Assembly: GCF_002000085.1 (NCBI RefSeq)
Contig: NZ_MUZU01000008.1
Span: 1 to 64,000 of the forward strand
Origin: Pseudocolwellia agarivorans
GTDB lineage: Bacteria; Pseudomonadota; Gammaproteobacteria; Enterobacterales; Alteromonadaceae
Length of the DNA: 64,000 nt
Reading direction: 5' to 3'
In this document: positions 7,767-15,733 of the stretch, piece after piece
How the letters are laid out: every line of letters begins with the position of its first letter
Position numbering within the stretch: the first letter of the stretch is position 1
Translations under genes and position numbers: made by a program
The notes under the pieces: generated by a model
Told to the model about the DNA's origin: nothing
What the model saw: the letters and a program-made list of their open reading frames with translations, nothing else
The model's database searches: none

Positions 7767-10066
7767 TGACATTTTCTCTTAATCAATATCAAGATAAGTC
7801 TATAAACATGATTTCAAATAAAACGTCAAATACGAACTCATTTACTAAAGTAGCCTTATCAATTGCGCTATCACTTTCAGTTACCTCGGCAGCCTTTGCA
7901 GAAGAAACTAATACGCAAATAGCAGCAAAAAATGCCGCTACCGAATTAATCGAAAAACTACAAATTATCGGCCACAGCGATAAATTACGTAAGGAAGCCG
8001 GTTCAGCAACTTTAATTGGCGAAGTAGAATTAGAAAAGTTCAAATTTACCGATATCAACCGCATTTTGTATAGCGTACCAGGCGTAAATATTAGAGAAGA
8101 AGATGGTTATGGCTTACGCCCTAACATTGGTTTTAGAGGCGCAACACCTGAACGTAGTAAAAAAATCACGGTCATGGAAGATGGTGTTTTAATCGGCCCA
8201 GCCCCCTACTCTGCCCCCGCTGCTTATTATTTCCCTATGATGAGTAAAATGACCTCATTAGAAGTCTTTAAAGGTCCTGCGGCAATCAAATACGGCCCTA
8301 ACACGGTTGCTGGTGCTTTAAACATGACAACCCGCGCTGTTCCTGAAGCTAGCGAAGGGAGTATTAATATTGCTGCGGGTAGCGACGGTTTTAAAAAAGC
8401 GTCTGGTTATTATGGCAACACCAACGGTAACTTTGGTTACTTACTTGAGCTAAACCACTTACAAGCAGACGGTTTTAAAGAACTTGATAGTGCTGATGGC
8501 AAAAGTAAAGATACGGGCTTTAAGAAAAACGACGCCATGTTAAAGCTTCAATACGATTTAAGTTCAGATAATAACTTACAGCTGATTCAATTAAAGCTAG
8601 CAACAGCTAACGAAAAATCGAACGAAACGTATTTAGGTTTAACCGATGCAGATTTTGCTAAAAATCCGAATAGACGTTATGTCGCCAGCCAAAATGATTT
8701 AATGGACTGGGATCATCAGCAAATACAACTGACGCATTTATTTTCTAATGATAATTTTGATGTAACTACTCGCTTATATCGTAATGATTTTGAACGTTCA
8801 TGGAATAAAATTAACGGGTTTAAAACAGGAGCAACAAGCCAAGATTTACAAACAGTTTTAGCCGAACCTGGAAACTACGACACATTATATCAAGTACTAA
8901 CAGGCGTACGTGACACACAGCGTGAATCAGAAAAAATAATTTTAGGCGATAATGCCCGTAAATATTATTCTCAAGGTATTCAATCTGAACTTAATACTTC
9001 TTTCATGTTATTTAATTTAAAACATAAGTTCACTGCTGGTGTTAGATTTCATCAAGATCAAATTGAACGAAATCATACTGAAGATGCATTTTTCATGCGT
9101 TCTCAACAGCTTGTTAGCGATGGTTCCGATACGCTAAAAACAACAACAAATATTGAAGAAACCGACGCACTAGCTGTATTTATGCAAGATACTATTAGTT
9201 TGAATCAACTTGATTTAACCTTTGGTTTGCGTGGTGAATACTTTGATTCTTTATATCAAAACAAAGCCCCTAATCAAGAAAAAGATTGGTTAGAAAAAAG
9301 CTCACATATTTGGTTACCAAGTATCAGCGGTTTTTATACGATTAACGACAACTTAGGATTTCTATTTGGTATTCATGAAGGATTTGTACCTACAAGCCCG
9401 CAAGAAAGCCCAGCGATAGAAATAGAAAATAGTGTTAATTACGAATTAGGCGGTAGATATAACAATGGCAATACTAAATTTGAATTAGTCGCTTTTTATA
9501 ACGACATTAAAAACTTAAAAGAAGGTTGCACCTTCTCAACCGCTTCAAGTTGTAGCGATAGCTTAGATGCTGAGTTTAATGGCGGTAAAGTTGAAGTATA
9601 CGGTGTTGAATTATCAACAAGTCATAACCTGTCATTAAATAATGGTTGGGAAGTACCGCTTTCATTGATTTACACGTATACCTCGTCAGAATTTAAAACA
9701 AGTTTTACTTCAGACTTTCCTATGTGGGGCGAAATTACCGCTGGTGATGGGCTACCCTATTTACCTGAAAACCAATTAACCGCAAACATTGGGTTAATTG
9801 CCAATAAATGGGAAGTTAACGCGATTATTCGTTATATAGATGAAATGAAAGAAGCTTCAGGCGAAGGTGTTTTATTATCTGGCGTTACAACCTCAAGCTA
9901 TACCATTGCAGATTTATCAGCAAGTTACAGCCTTGAGCAATACGGTAAACTTTATCTCAAACTAGACAACTTATTTGATAAACAAGAAATTGTGAGCAGA
10001 CGCCCTTATGGAGCTCGCCCTAGCAAACCTCAACAATTACAAATAGGTTATCAATACAGTTTTTAA
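7766..10066 (+). CDS. TonB-dependent outer membrane receptor (FecA-like)
   Basis: A 766-residue outer membrane receptor that takes up a ligand using TonB energy. The plug domain (about 70-185) shows INRILYSVPGVNIREEDG, RPNIGFRGATPER and YGPNTVAGALN. The barrel follows and ends in Phe after QIGYQYSF. The plug most resembles the ferric dicitrate/siderophore receptors, so an iron chelate is the likely ligand. The first ATG overlaps the imelysin stop and has GGGAGA upstream. An internal ATG at 7808 begins directly at a compact signal peptide (ending AAFA) and is an alternative. Downstream spacing to the hydroxylase is 13 bases. Confidence 0.9.
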   Translation: MTFSLNQYQDKSINMISNKTSNTNSFTKVALSIALSLSVTSAAFAEETNTQIAAKNAATELIEKLQIIGHSDKLRKEAGSATLIGEVELEKFKFTDINRILYSVPGVNIREEDGYGLRPNIGFRGATPERSKKITVMEDGVLIGPAPYSAPAAYYFPMMSKMTSLEVFKGPAAIKYGPNTVAGALNMTTRAVPEASEGSINIAAGSDGFKKASGYYGNTNGNFGYLLELNHLQADGFKELDSADGKSKDTGFKKNDAMLKLQYDLSSDNNLQLIQLKLATANEKSNETYLGLTDADFAKNPNRRYVASQNDLMDWDHQQIQLTHLFSNDNFDVTTRLYRNDFERSWNKINGFKTGATSQDLQTVLAEPGNYDTLYQVLTGVRDTQRESEKIILGDNARKYYSQGIQSELNTSFMLFNLKHKFTAGVRFHQDQIERNHTEDAFFMRSQQLVSDGSDTLKTTTNIEETDALAVFMQDTISLNQLDLTFGLRGEYFDSLYQNKAPNQEKDWLEKSSHIWLPSISGFYTINDNLGFLFGIHEGFVPTSPQESPAIEIENSVNYELGGRYNNGNTKFELVAFYNDIKNLKEGCTFSTASSCSDSLDAEFNGGKVEVYGVELSTSHNLSLNNGWEVPLSLIYTYTSSEFKTSFTSDFPMWGEITAGDGLPYLPENQLTANIGLIANKWEVNAIIRYIDEMKEASGEGVLLSGVTTSSYTIADLSASYSLEQYGKLYLKLDNLFDKQEIVSRRPYGARPSKPQQLQIGYQYSF

Positions 10067-10079
10067 GCTGTGTTAGAAA

Positions 10080-11087
10080 ATGACTATTATTGATTTTTTT
10101 ACGAGTAACTTAGCAGAACTTGCTTCATACATTAATGACGCAAATAAACGCCTTTATTGGGTTTATTTAGCGTCTGCTATTGTACTCGCGATACCTGTTT
10201 ATTATTTACAAACGAAAAAACAAAAAGTCCTCAATAGTGCTAACGATAACGACAAAATCTCTATTGAAAACACCAGTGAAATAGATACTAAACCTAGCAA
10301 TTTTTTTACCTTTTTATTCCCTAAAAAAGTCTATTTAGCTCAATCGTCGCGTATCGACTATCAATTACTTATTGTTAATAAATTTGTTAAAGCCGCGCTA
10401 TTTCCGCTCATTATTTTTACCATGGCGCCTATCGCGTTATCACTATCATCAACACTAGAAAGTATTTTAGGTACTCGAAATTTTTTACCTTGGTCCTCCA
10501 CCACGATCGTTGCTATTTTTACCCTATTACTTTTTTTAGTTGACGACTTTACGCGTTTCTTTCTTCATTACTTGCTACACAAAATCCCCTTTTTATGGGA
10601 ATTTCATAAAGTGCATCACTCAGCCACAGTACTAACGCCTTTTACTATTTATCGCTCCCATCCCATAGAAAACTATCTGTACGCATGTAGAATGGCGTTA
10701 ACTCAAGGTGTTGTTGTAGGTATTTGTTATTATTATTTTGGTCCTACATTAAAAATGGCAGACATTTTAGGAGCTAATGTTTTTATCTTTCTGTTTAACT
10801 TTTTAGGTTCAAATTTACGTCATTCACACATTTGGCTTAGCTTTGGCAACCCTATTGAAAATTGGATAATAAGCCCAGCTCAACATCAAATTCATCACAG
10901 TACTAACCCTAAACATTTTGATAAAAATTTTGGTACGGCTTTAGCCATATGGGACAGAATATTTGGCTCTCATATTACAGCGAAAGGTGAACAAGTTTTG
11001 TCTTATGGTGTAGGTAAACACAACCCCGATCACTCCTCTCTTATTAAAGTTTATTTCTCTCCTTTTAAAGCACTATTTAAAAAATAA
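10080..11087 (+). CDS. Sterol desaturase / fatty acid hydroxylase family membrane diiron protein
   Basis: A 335-residue integral membrane protein with the histidine clusters of the superfamily that bind two irons: HYLLH, HKVHH, a middle SHIW region, and HQIHH. Membrane segments lie at about 25-42, 100-120, 140-160 and 200-245. The family hydroxylates or desaturates lipids; the substrate here cannot be told from sequence. It is the last gene of the probable iron operon, 13 bases after the TonB receptor, and an iron enzyme would fit iron-dependent expression. No Cyt b5 or reductase partner is adjacent. Confidence 0.82.
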   Translation: MTIIDFFTSNLAELASYINDANKRLYWVYLASAIVLAIPVYYLQTKKQKVLNSANDNDKISIENTSEIDTKPSNFFTFLFPKKVYLAQSSRIDYQLLIVNKFVKAALFPLIIFTMAPIALSLSSTLESILGTRNFLPWSSTTIVAIFTLLLFLVDDFTRFFLHYLLHKIPFLWEFHKVHHSATVLTPFTIYRSHPIENYLYACRMALTQGVVVGICYYYFGPTLKMADILGANVFIFLFNFLGSNLRHSHIWLSFGNPIENWIISPAQHQIHHSTNPKHFDKNFGTALAIWDRIFGSHITAKGEQVLSYGVGKHNPDHSSLIKVYFSPFKALFKK

Positions 11088-11097
11088 TTAAGCAAAG

Positions 11098-11126
11098 CCT
11101 CAGTTAATCTTAAGTTTCATTTGTTA
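11098..11126 (+). promoter_or_regulatory. Degenerate PmrA-like box before the two-component operon
   Basis: CCTCAG-TTAAT-CTTAAG at 11098-11114 has one perfect CTTAAG half and one weak half. CTTAAGTTTC matches the same stretch of the site at 17851-17860. A possible -10 TACTTT at 11125-11130 has the same distance from the box as in the two stronger sites. This would allow autoregulation. Confidence 0.35.
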
Positions 11127-11164
11127 CTTTTATCTCATAATAACGTGACACAGTAAGTATTCGG

Positions 11165-11839
11165 TTGAAAATATTAATTATAGAAGACTCTATATCTCTA
11201 AGAAGAAGCCTAAAAATTGGCTTGTCTAACCTTGGTTTTACCGTTGACGACACCGGCGATGGCTCTGAAGGATTAACTATGGCGTTGTCTGGCGATTACT
11301 CGTTACTTATTTTAGACCTAATGCTTCCTTCGGTAGACGGCACCTCTATTTTAAAAGCAATAAGAAAAGCCAATAAAGATCTACGAGTACTTATTTTATC
11401 TGCCAGAGACTTAACAGAAGATAAAATTGACGGCTTACTCAATGGTGCCGACGACTACCTAACCAAACCCTTTTCTTTCGACGAGCTCCACGTACGCTTA
11501 CTTTGCTTAATGCGACGCGGAAGTCTAAACATTAACGATAGTAAAATTAATGTGGGTCCATTTTCATTAGATCTTCATTTAAAACAATTATATTGTAATG
11601 GGATAGACGCTAATTTAACGCCAAATGAATACAAGCTCGTTGAATGTTTATTCTCTAATCAAGGTAAAGTTGTTTCACCCGAAAAACTCAGCGAATACTT
11701 AGCAGGCCAATACGACGCTATTGCTAAAAACTCTATTGAAGCGCACTTATCGACCGCGCGTAAAAAAATTAGAGGGCTTGGTTGCGACTTGCCTATTAAA
11801 ACTAAACGAGGCTTCGGTTATTTCGTTGAAAGTAAATAA
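11165..11839 (+). CDS. OmpR/PhoB-family response regulator, PmrA/QseB-like
   Basis: A 224-residue transcription factor. The receiver domain (1-115) has the acidic pair EDS near the N-terminus, phosphoacceptor Asp51 in LILDLMLP, Thr/Ser in LSARD and Lys in LTKPF. The winged-helix DNA-binding domain covers about 128-222 (NGIDANLTPNEYKLVECLF, KTKRGFGYFV). The start is TTG, giving the standard beginning MKILIIEDS. It overlaps the kinase gene by one base (TAATG). Its position beside eptA and dgkA and the PmrA-box-like sites nearby suggest it is a PmrA-type regulator of lipid A modification. QseB is a close relative, so the name is not certain. Confidence 0.88.
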   Translation: MKILIIEDSISLRRSLKIGLSNLGFTVDDTGDGSEGLTMALSGDYSLLILDLMLPSVDGTSILKAIRKANKDLRVLILSARDLTEDKIDGLLNGADDYLTKPFSFDELHVRLLCLMRRGSLNINDSKINVGPFSLDLHLKQLYCNGIDANLTPNEYKLVECLFSNQGKVVSPEKLSEYLAGQYDAIAKNSIEAHLSTARKKIRGLGCDLPIKTKRGFGYFVESK

Positions 11840-13260
11840 TGACCTCTATTAAAAAAAACCTCAGCCGCTACCTTTCACTGTCTGTATCCATATTCTTAAT
11901 TGCTATATTACTCGCAACAGATTTCAGTGTTGATACATGGATCAGCAAAGAGTTTGACCGAGCAATGATCAACAAAGCCAGTTTATTAACCACGTTAATT
12001 AGCGAAGACGCTGAGGAAATCGATTTCGATTTTGCTGACGAATTTATGCCTGAATTTTCTGGAAAAAAAGACCCAGAGTACTTTCAACTATGGCATAAAG
12101 GTAAAACATTTGAACGTTCTAAAACACTCGATTTATTTAAAGTAAATGAATTACCTATTATAAATGTTCCACTACACACCTCTAAAATAGTAAACATTAT
12201 ACTCCCTGATGGCCGTTCAGGCAGAATGATCGTCACTAAATTTATACCACAAGTAGACAGCGACATAAGGGAAGAATTTGGTATTTCTATAAAAGAATTT
12301 TCTAAAACACAACAACCTATGGAGCTCGCCTACGCCGTAAGTAATGAAGAATTAAATCAAATACTGTGGTTTGTTGATATTATATTTATTATCTCTTCTA
12401 TTTCAGCCGTAATGGTAGTGAGAATAATTGTTTCAAAAGTGGTAGATAAAGGCCTAATGCCGCTAGACGAACTCAACAGTAAAATTAAAGAAATTAACCT
12501 AAACTCTGATTTACACTCAATATCAACAAATAACTTACCTGAAGAATTAATCCCCATAGCTAATGGTATTAATCATTTTCTTAGTGAAAATAAAGCCTTA
12601 TATTCCAGAGAAAAAAGAATAGCGTCCGACATTGCTCACGAACTAAAAACACCTATTGCAGAACTATTAAACTTGAGTGATGTAGCACTTAAATTTCCTC
12701 ATGAAAAACACATAGTCGATAATTACACCACCGAAGTGCTAAGCATTTCACAACGTTTAAAAAGTATTGTTAATGGCATTCTTTTGCTTCAAAAAAGCTC
12801 AAGCGCCACAGAATTACCCAAACAAACCTTAAACATAAATGAAATTATTACTGCTATTTTATTACGTGAAAATAAAGAAGACCGAAAAATAACCTTAACG
12901 ATTAACAATGGAGAAACACTATTTACTAACGAATTTGCAATCGACACCATACTAACCAACCTCATCAGCAACGCCCTATTTTACAGCCCTGCCCATACCG
13001 ATATTTCAATAACAGTCGCCCAACATACAGGTAAGAAAAAGATTGAAATTAGCATTTTAAATACCAGCGCCTTTGTCTATTCAGAGTCTGACCTTGAACA
13101 TTTTTGCGAGCCACTTTGGCAAAAAGATGCATCAAGAACCTCGTCACAACGATATGGTTTAGGCCTAGCGATAGTGAAATCTTATTGCGAAAAACTCGAT
13201 GCGTCGCTTAACGTGAAATTAGAACTTGAAAATAAAATACAATTTACGGTGAGTGTATAA
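11839..13260 (+). CDS. Sensor histidine kinase, PmrB/QseC-like
   Basis: A 473-residue membrane kinase. Membrane segments lie at about 12-30 and 172-195. The periplasmic domain between them has the QseC/PmrB-type N-terminal sensor pattern (DPEYFQLWHKGK, FERSKTL, LPDGRSGRMI) and an acidic stretch EDAEEIDFDFADEF that could bind metal cations or cationic peptides. The cytoplasmic part has the H box SDIAHELKTP with His267, an N box NLISNALFYSP and a G box GLGLAIVKSYCE. It is translationally coupled to the response regulator. Confidence 0.88.
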   Translation: MTSIKKNLSRYLSLSVSIFLIAILLATDFSVDTWISKEFDRAMINKASLLTTLISEDAEEIDFDFADEFMPEFSGKKDPEYFQLWHKGKTFERSKTLDLFKVNELPIINVPLHTSKIVNIILPDGRSGRMIVTKFIPQVDSDIREEFGISIKEFSKTQQPMELAYAVSNEELNQILWFVDIIFIISSISAVMVVRIIVSKVVDKGLMPLDELNSKIKEINLNSDLHSISTNNLPEELIPIANGINHFLSENKALYSREKRIASDIAHELKTPIAELLNLSDVALKFPHEKHIVDNYTTEVLSISQRLKSIVNGILLLQKSSSATELPKQTLNINEIITAILLRENKEDRKITLTINNGETLFTNEFAIDTILTNLISNALFYSPAHTDISITVAQHTGKKKIEISILNTSAFVYSESDLEHFCEPLWQKDASRTSSQRYGLGLAIVKSYCEKLDASLNVKLELENKIQFTVSV

Positions 13261-13307
13261 TAGTAACTAAAAATAGCAGAGACTATACAACCAAGTACTT
13301 TGACCTT

Positions 13308-13931
13308 TTATTTTGTATTTTTCCAAATAGCATTCACAACGTTTTCCATTGCGGATATAACTTCTAATAAAAACTCTTGCTTGATATTAAGGTGCACTCT
13401 AGCAAACTCTTCTGAATCTAAGTGAGAATTACGCTTAACTATTTGAAAATGTTTTTGATGTGATTTTTTATCTAGATAACCTGCATTATGGGCAACTATA
13501 TTCCTAATATCACGAGCTTCAATAATCTTCTTCCAGCAGTTTGTATTAGTGGGAATTTGAATATTGACAACTTTTTTCAAGTAATTCTTTGCCCGTTCAA
13601 TTCCAGAACCACTTAGATCTTTAACGGTTATATTCAAGTCCTGTTCGAAATGGATACTATGGCATAATTGATTAAGGTAATCTTCGAAAAAAGAAACCAA
13701 CATTAGTAAGTGTGATTGCTTTTGATATTGTGGAAAAGTCTTTTTAAAATGCATGCTAAGATCATTGCGGTACTGGTATCTATCCCAATAAGTAGTTTCA
13801 TCTGTTTCAATATCTGTTTCAGTGTATTTAGTAAATTCCTCTTTCATATGGCGATCTGATATGTTCACAAAAAAACGAATTTTCTCTAGAGCATCCAAAA
13901 AATATAATGATACTTGATCTGACTTTTGCAA
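13308..13931 (-). CDS. HEPN-domain protein, probable RNase-like
   Basis: A 207-residue soluble, mainly helical protein. The segment ARDIRNIVAHN carries the HEPN signature R-x4-H (Arg143, His148), the catalytic pattern of many HEPN RNases in toxin-antitoxin, abortive infection and CRISPR systems. No antitoxin nucleotidyltransferase is adjacent, so it is a lone gene. The start is TTG with AGGAAG closely upstream. It is on the strand opposite to the envelope cluster it interrupts and has no functional link to it, which suggests insertion. Activity is unproven, and non-catalytic HEPN proteins exist. Confidence 0.6.
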   Translation of the reverse strand: MQKSDQVSLYFLDALEKIRFFVNISDRHMKEEFTKYTETDIETDETTYWDRYQYRNDLSMHFKKTFPQYQKQSHLLMLVSFFEDYLNQLCHSIHFEQDLNITVKDLSGSGIERAKNYLKKVVNIQIPTNTNCWKKIIEARDIRNIVAHNAGYLDKKSHQKHFQIVKRNSHLDSEEFARVHLNIKQEFLLEVISAMENVVNAIWKNTK

Positions 13932-14040
13932 ATGACTTCCTGATACTTAACACTTATTATTAGGACTGAACGGAAATATAGTCCTACAAATTTAATTTTT
14001 ATTAATATCTCACATTTCTACCACTCTATAAACTCAATCT

Positions 14041-14092
14041 AGGCTAATTATCAGTTTAGGTTAAGTCTATCTTAAGTTTGCTTCAATAAGAT
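14041..14092 (+). promoter_or_regulatory. PmrA-box-like promoter of the Omp85-eptA-dgkA operon
   Basis: GTTAAG-TCTAT-CTTAAG at 14060-14076 is a tandem repeat with 11-base period, close to the enterobacterial PmrA box YTTAAK-N5-YTTAAK. A -10 TAAGAT (14087-14092) follows ten bases later. The 40 bases 14041-14080 match 17821-17860 at 33 positions, including ATCAGTTTA upstream of the box. The start codon is 26 bases after the -10. Confidence 0.68.
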
Positions 14093-14118
14093 AAAAACAC
14101 TTAGTAAAAGGTGTTTTT

Positions 14119-15723
14119 ATGAAATTGAAACTATATGTTATTTCTACCAACCTATTGTGTGCCTCAATGGTCTTCTCTTGTTTAGCAGAAGATCAATCTC
14201 AATTATGTGATCAAGAAGAAAATGTAAATTTTATTATTAACGATACGTTTAATTTAGCTGATGAAAACACTATATTTCTACATCGTTGGGCTAACTTTCT
14301 TCATATAAAAACCAAGCCTATTACATTAAAAGATGAGTCAGCATTTTTCTTAAATAAATGCCAAGTTACTGAAGAAGATCTTAACGAAGTAGAAAGACAC
14401 CTCCGCAGTAAAAAATACATTAGAGATGCTTCGGTTACTTACGATTCAGATAATAAAGTGAATATTGAAACGTGGGATAACTGGTCGTTATTACCCACTT
14501 TAGAAGCAGGAAGAAAAGGCGGAAAAAACAAAATATCCATTGGCATATTAGACCGTAATTTATTTGGTTTAGGCATAGATGCTGAAGTTGAGTACTTTAA
14601 AAATGACCAACGAAGCGGTTATAAATTTGATACCCAATTCCCGCTTTATTTAGGCAACAATACCAACGCCAGCATTCGACTAACAAATAATGATGACGGT
14701 AGTTCTGAAGCTGTATTTTTTCAGAAAAAATTTGTGAGTTTTGATACTGAAAATGCTTACAAGGTAGGTTTTGATAATTTTGTTCAAAGCGATACTCAAT
14801 TCGAAAACGGTATCGAATCTAACCGTTATCAACATCAAAAACATTCAACCTCTGCCAGTTGGCAATGGCTCCATAATAATTCAGCTGAAAATACACTACG
14901 CTTTGGTATTGGCTTTACGGCTGAAAAACATACTTTTTTAAATGCGTTTGATATTACCGATACACAAACCTCTGCTTTACCTAAAGATCGTGAATTTAAT
15001 TATCCCTTCGTGTCCATTAATTATGTTCAAAAAGATTATAGAAAACTGCAAAACATTAACTTAATTAATCACATAGAAGATTTTAACTTAGGTTGGAATT
15101 TAACAGGTTTTATCGGCAGCGACTTTTCCAACAATGAAGGTTCGCCAACAGCTATTTGGCAGTCAAACTTATCAAAAGGTATTGATATTTCTGACAACTC
15201 TCTTTTGTTTTTTAATGCTGAATTTGAAGGTGAGTACTACAACGACTCAACTCAAAAAAATCGTTTTAACCTCAAGTTTGATACGCAATATCTTTATAAA
15301 ATTAATAACAATTGGCGAGCTTTTTTTCAAAACACTAACCAAGTCAGTAAAAATCAATTCTTAGATTCTCCCATAGTATTAGGAGGGGAAACCGGTGTTA
15401 GAGGCTTCCCTCTACAATATAAACATGGTGATAGTAGCTCAAAGTTCACTTTTGAAGCTCGCTATTATCCGCACATCAACATTTACAAACTTATCGAGCT
15501 CGGCGGCGCGGCGTTTATAGATACTGGCAAAGTATTTGGTCAATCAGAGTTTTCTCAGAACCAAGAGTCTTCATGGCTGACTTCTGTTGGCTTGGGTGCT
15601 CGTTTTTATTCTACCCATTCAAGTGAAGCTCGCGTTATTCACCTTGATTTAATTAAACCTGTAACGTCAGACAGCAATGTAAACAGCGTTGAATTTCGTA
15701 TTACCACTAAACATTCATTTTAA
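14119..15723 (+). CDS. Omp85/BamA-like outer membrane protein with one POTRA-like domain
   Basis: A 534-residue outer membrane protein. The signal peptide ends around SCLA. Residues about 85-130 resemble a single POTRA repeat (VTEEDLNEVERHLRSKKYIR, then VNIETWDN). The rest is a barrel with the Omp85 loop-6 signature GVRGF, followed by FEARYYPH and GGAAFIDTGKVFG, ending in Phe. It is shorter than BamA (about 800) or TamA (about 577), so it is neither by length. It is first in a predicted operon with eptA and dgkA and under a PmrA-like box, which suggests a role in envelope stress or lipid A remodelling. The substrate is unknown. Confidence 0.78.
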   Translation: MKLKLYVISTNLLCASMVFSCLAEDQSQLCDQEENVNFIINDTFNLADENTIFLHRWANFLHIKTKPITLKDESAFFLNKCQVTEEDLNEVERHLRSKKYIRDASVTYDSDNKVNIETWDNWSLLPTLEAGRKGGKNKISIGILDRNLFGLGIDAEVEYFKNDQRSGYKFDTQFPLYLGNNTNASIRLTNNDDGSSEAVFFQKKFVSFDTENAYKVGFDNFVQSDTQFENGIESNRYQHQKHSTSASWQWLHNNSAENTLRFGIGFTAEKHTFLNAFDITDTQTSALPKDREFNYPFVSINYVQKDYRKLQNINLINHIEDFNLGWNLTGFIGSDFSNNEGSPTAIWQSNLSKGIDISDNSLLFFNAEFEGEYYNDSTQKNRFNLKFDTQYLYKINNNWRAFFQNTNQVSKNQFLDSPIVLGGETGVRGFPLQYKHGDSSSKFTFEARYYPHINIYKLIELGGAAFIDTGKVFGQSEFSQNQESSWLTSVGLGARFYSTHSSEARVIHLDLIKPVTSDSNVNSVEFRITTKHSF

Positions 15724-15733
15724 GACTTATACA

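Noticed and set aside
13308-13931. Classical HEPN-MNT toxin-antitoxin pair
   Set aside because: No nucleotidyltransferase or other small partner gene lies beside it; the neighbours are envelope genes on the other strand.
15689-15733. Longer EptA start inside the Omp85-like gene
   Set aside because: It would add 15 non-conserved residues; the ATG at 15734 gives the normal N-terminus.
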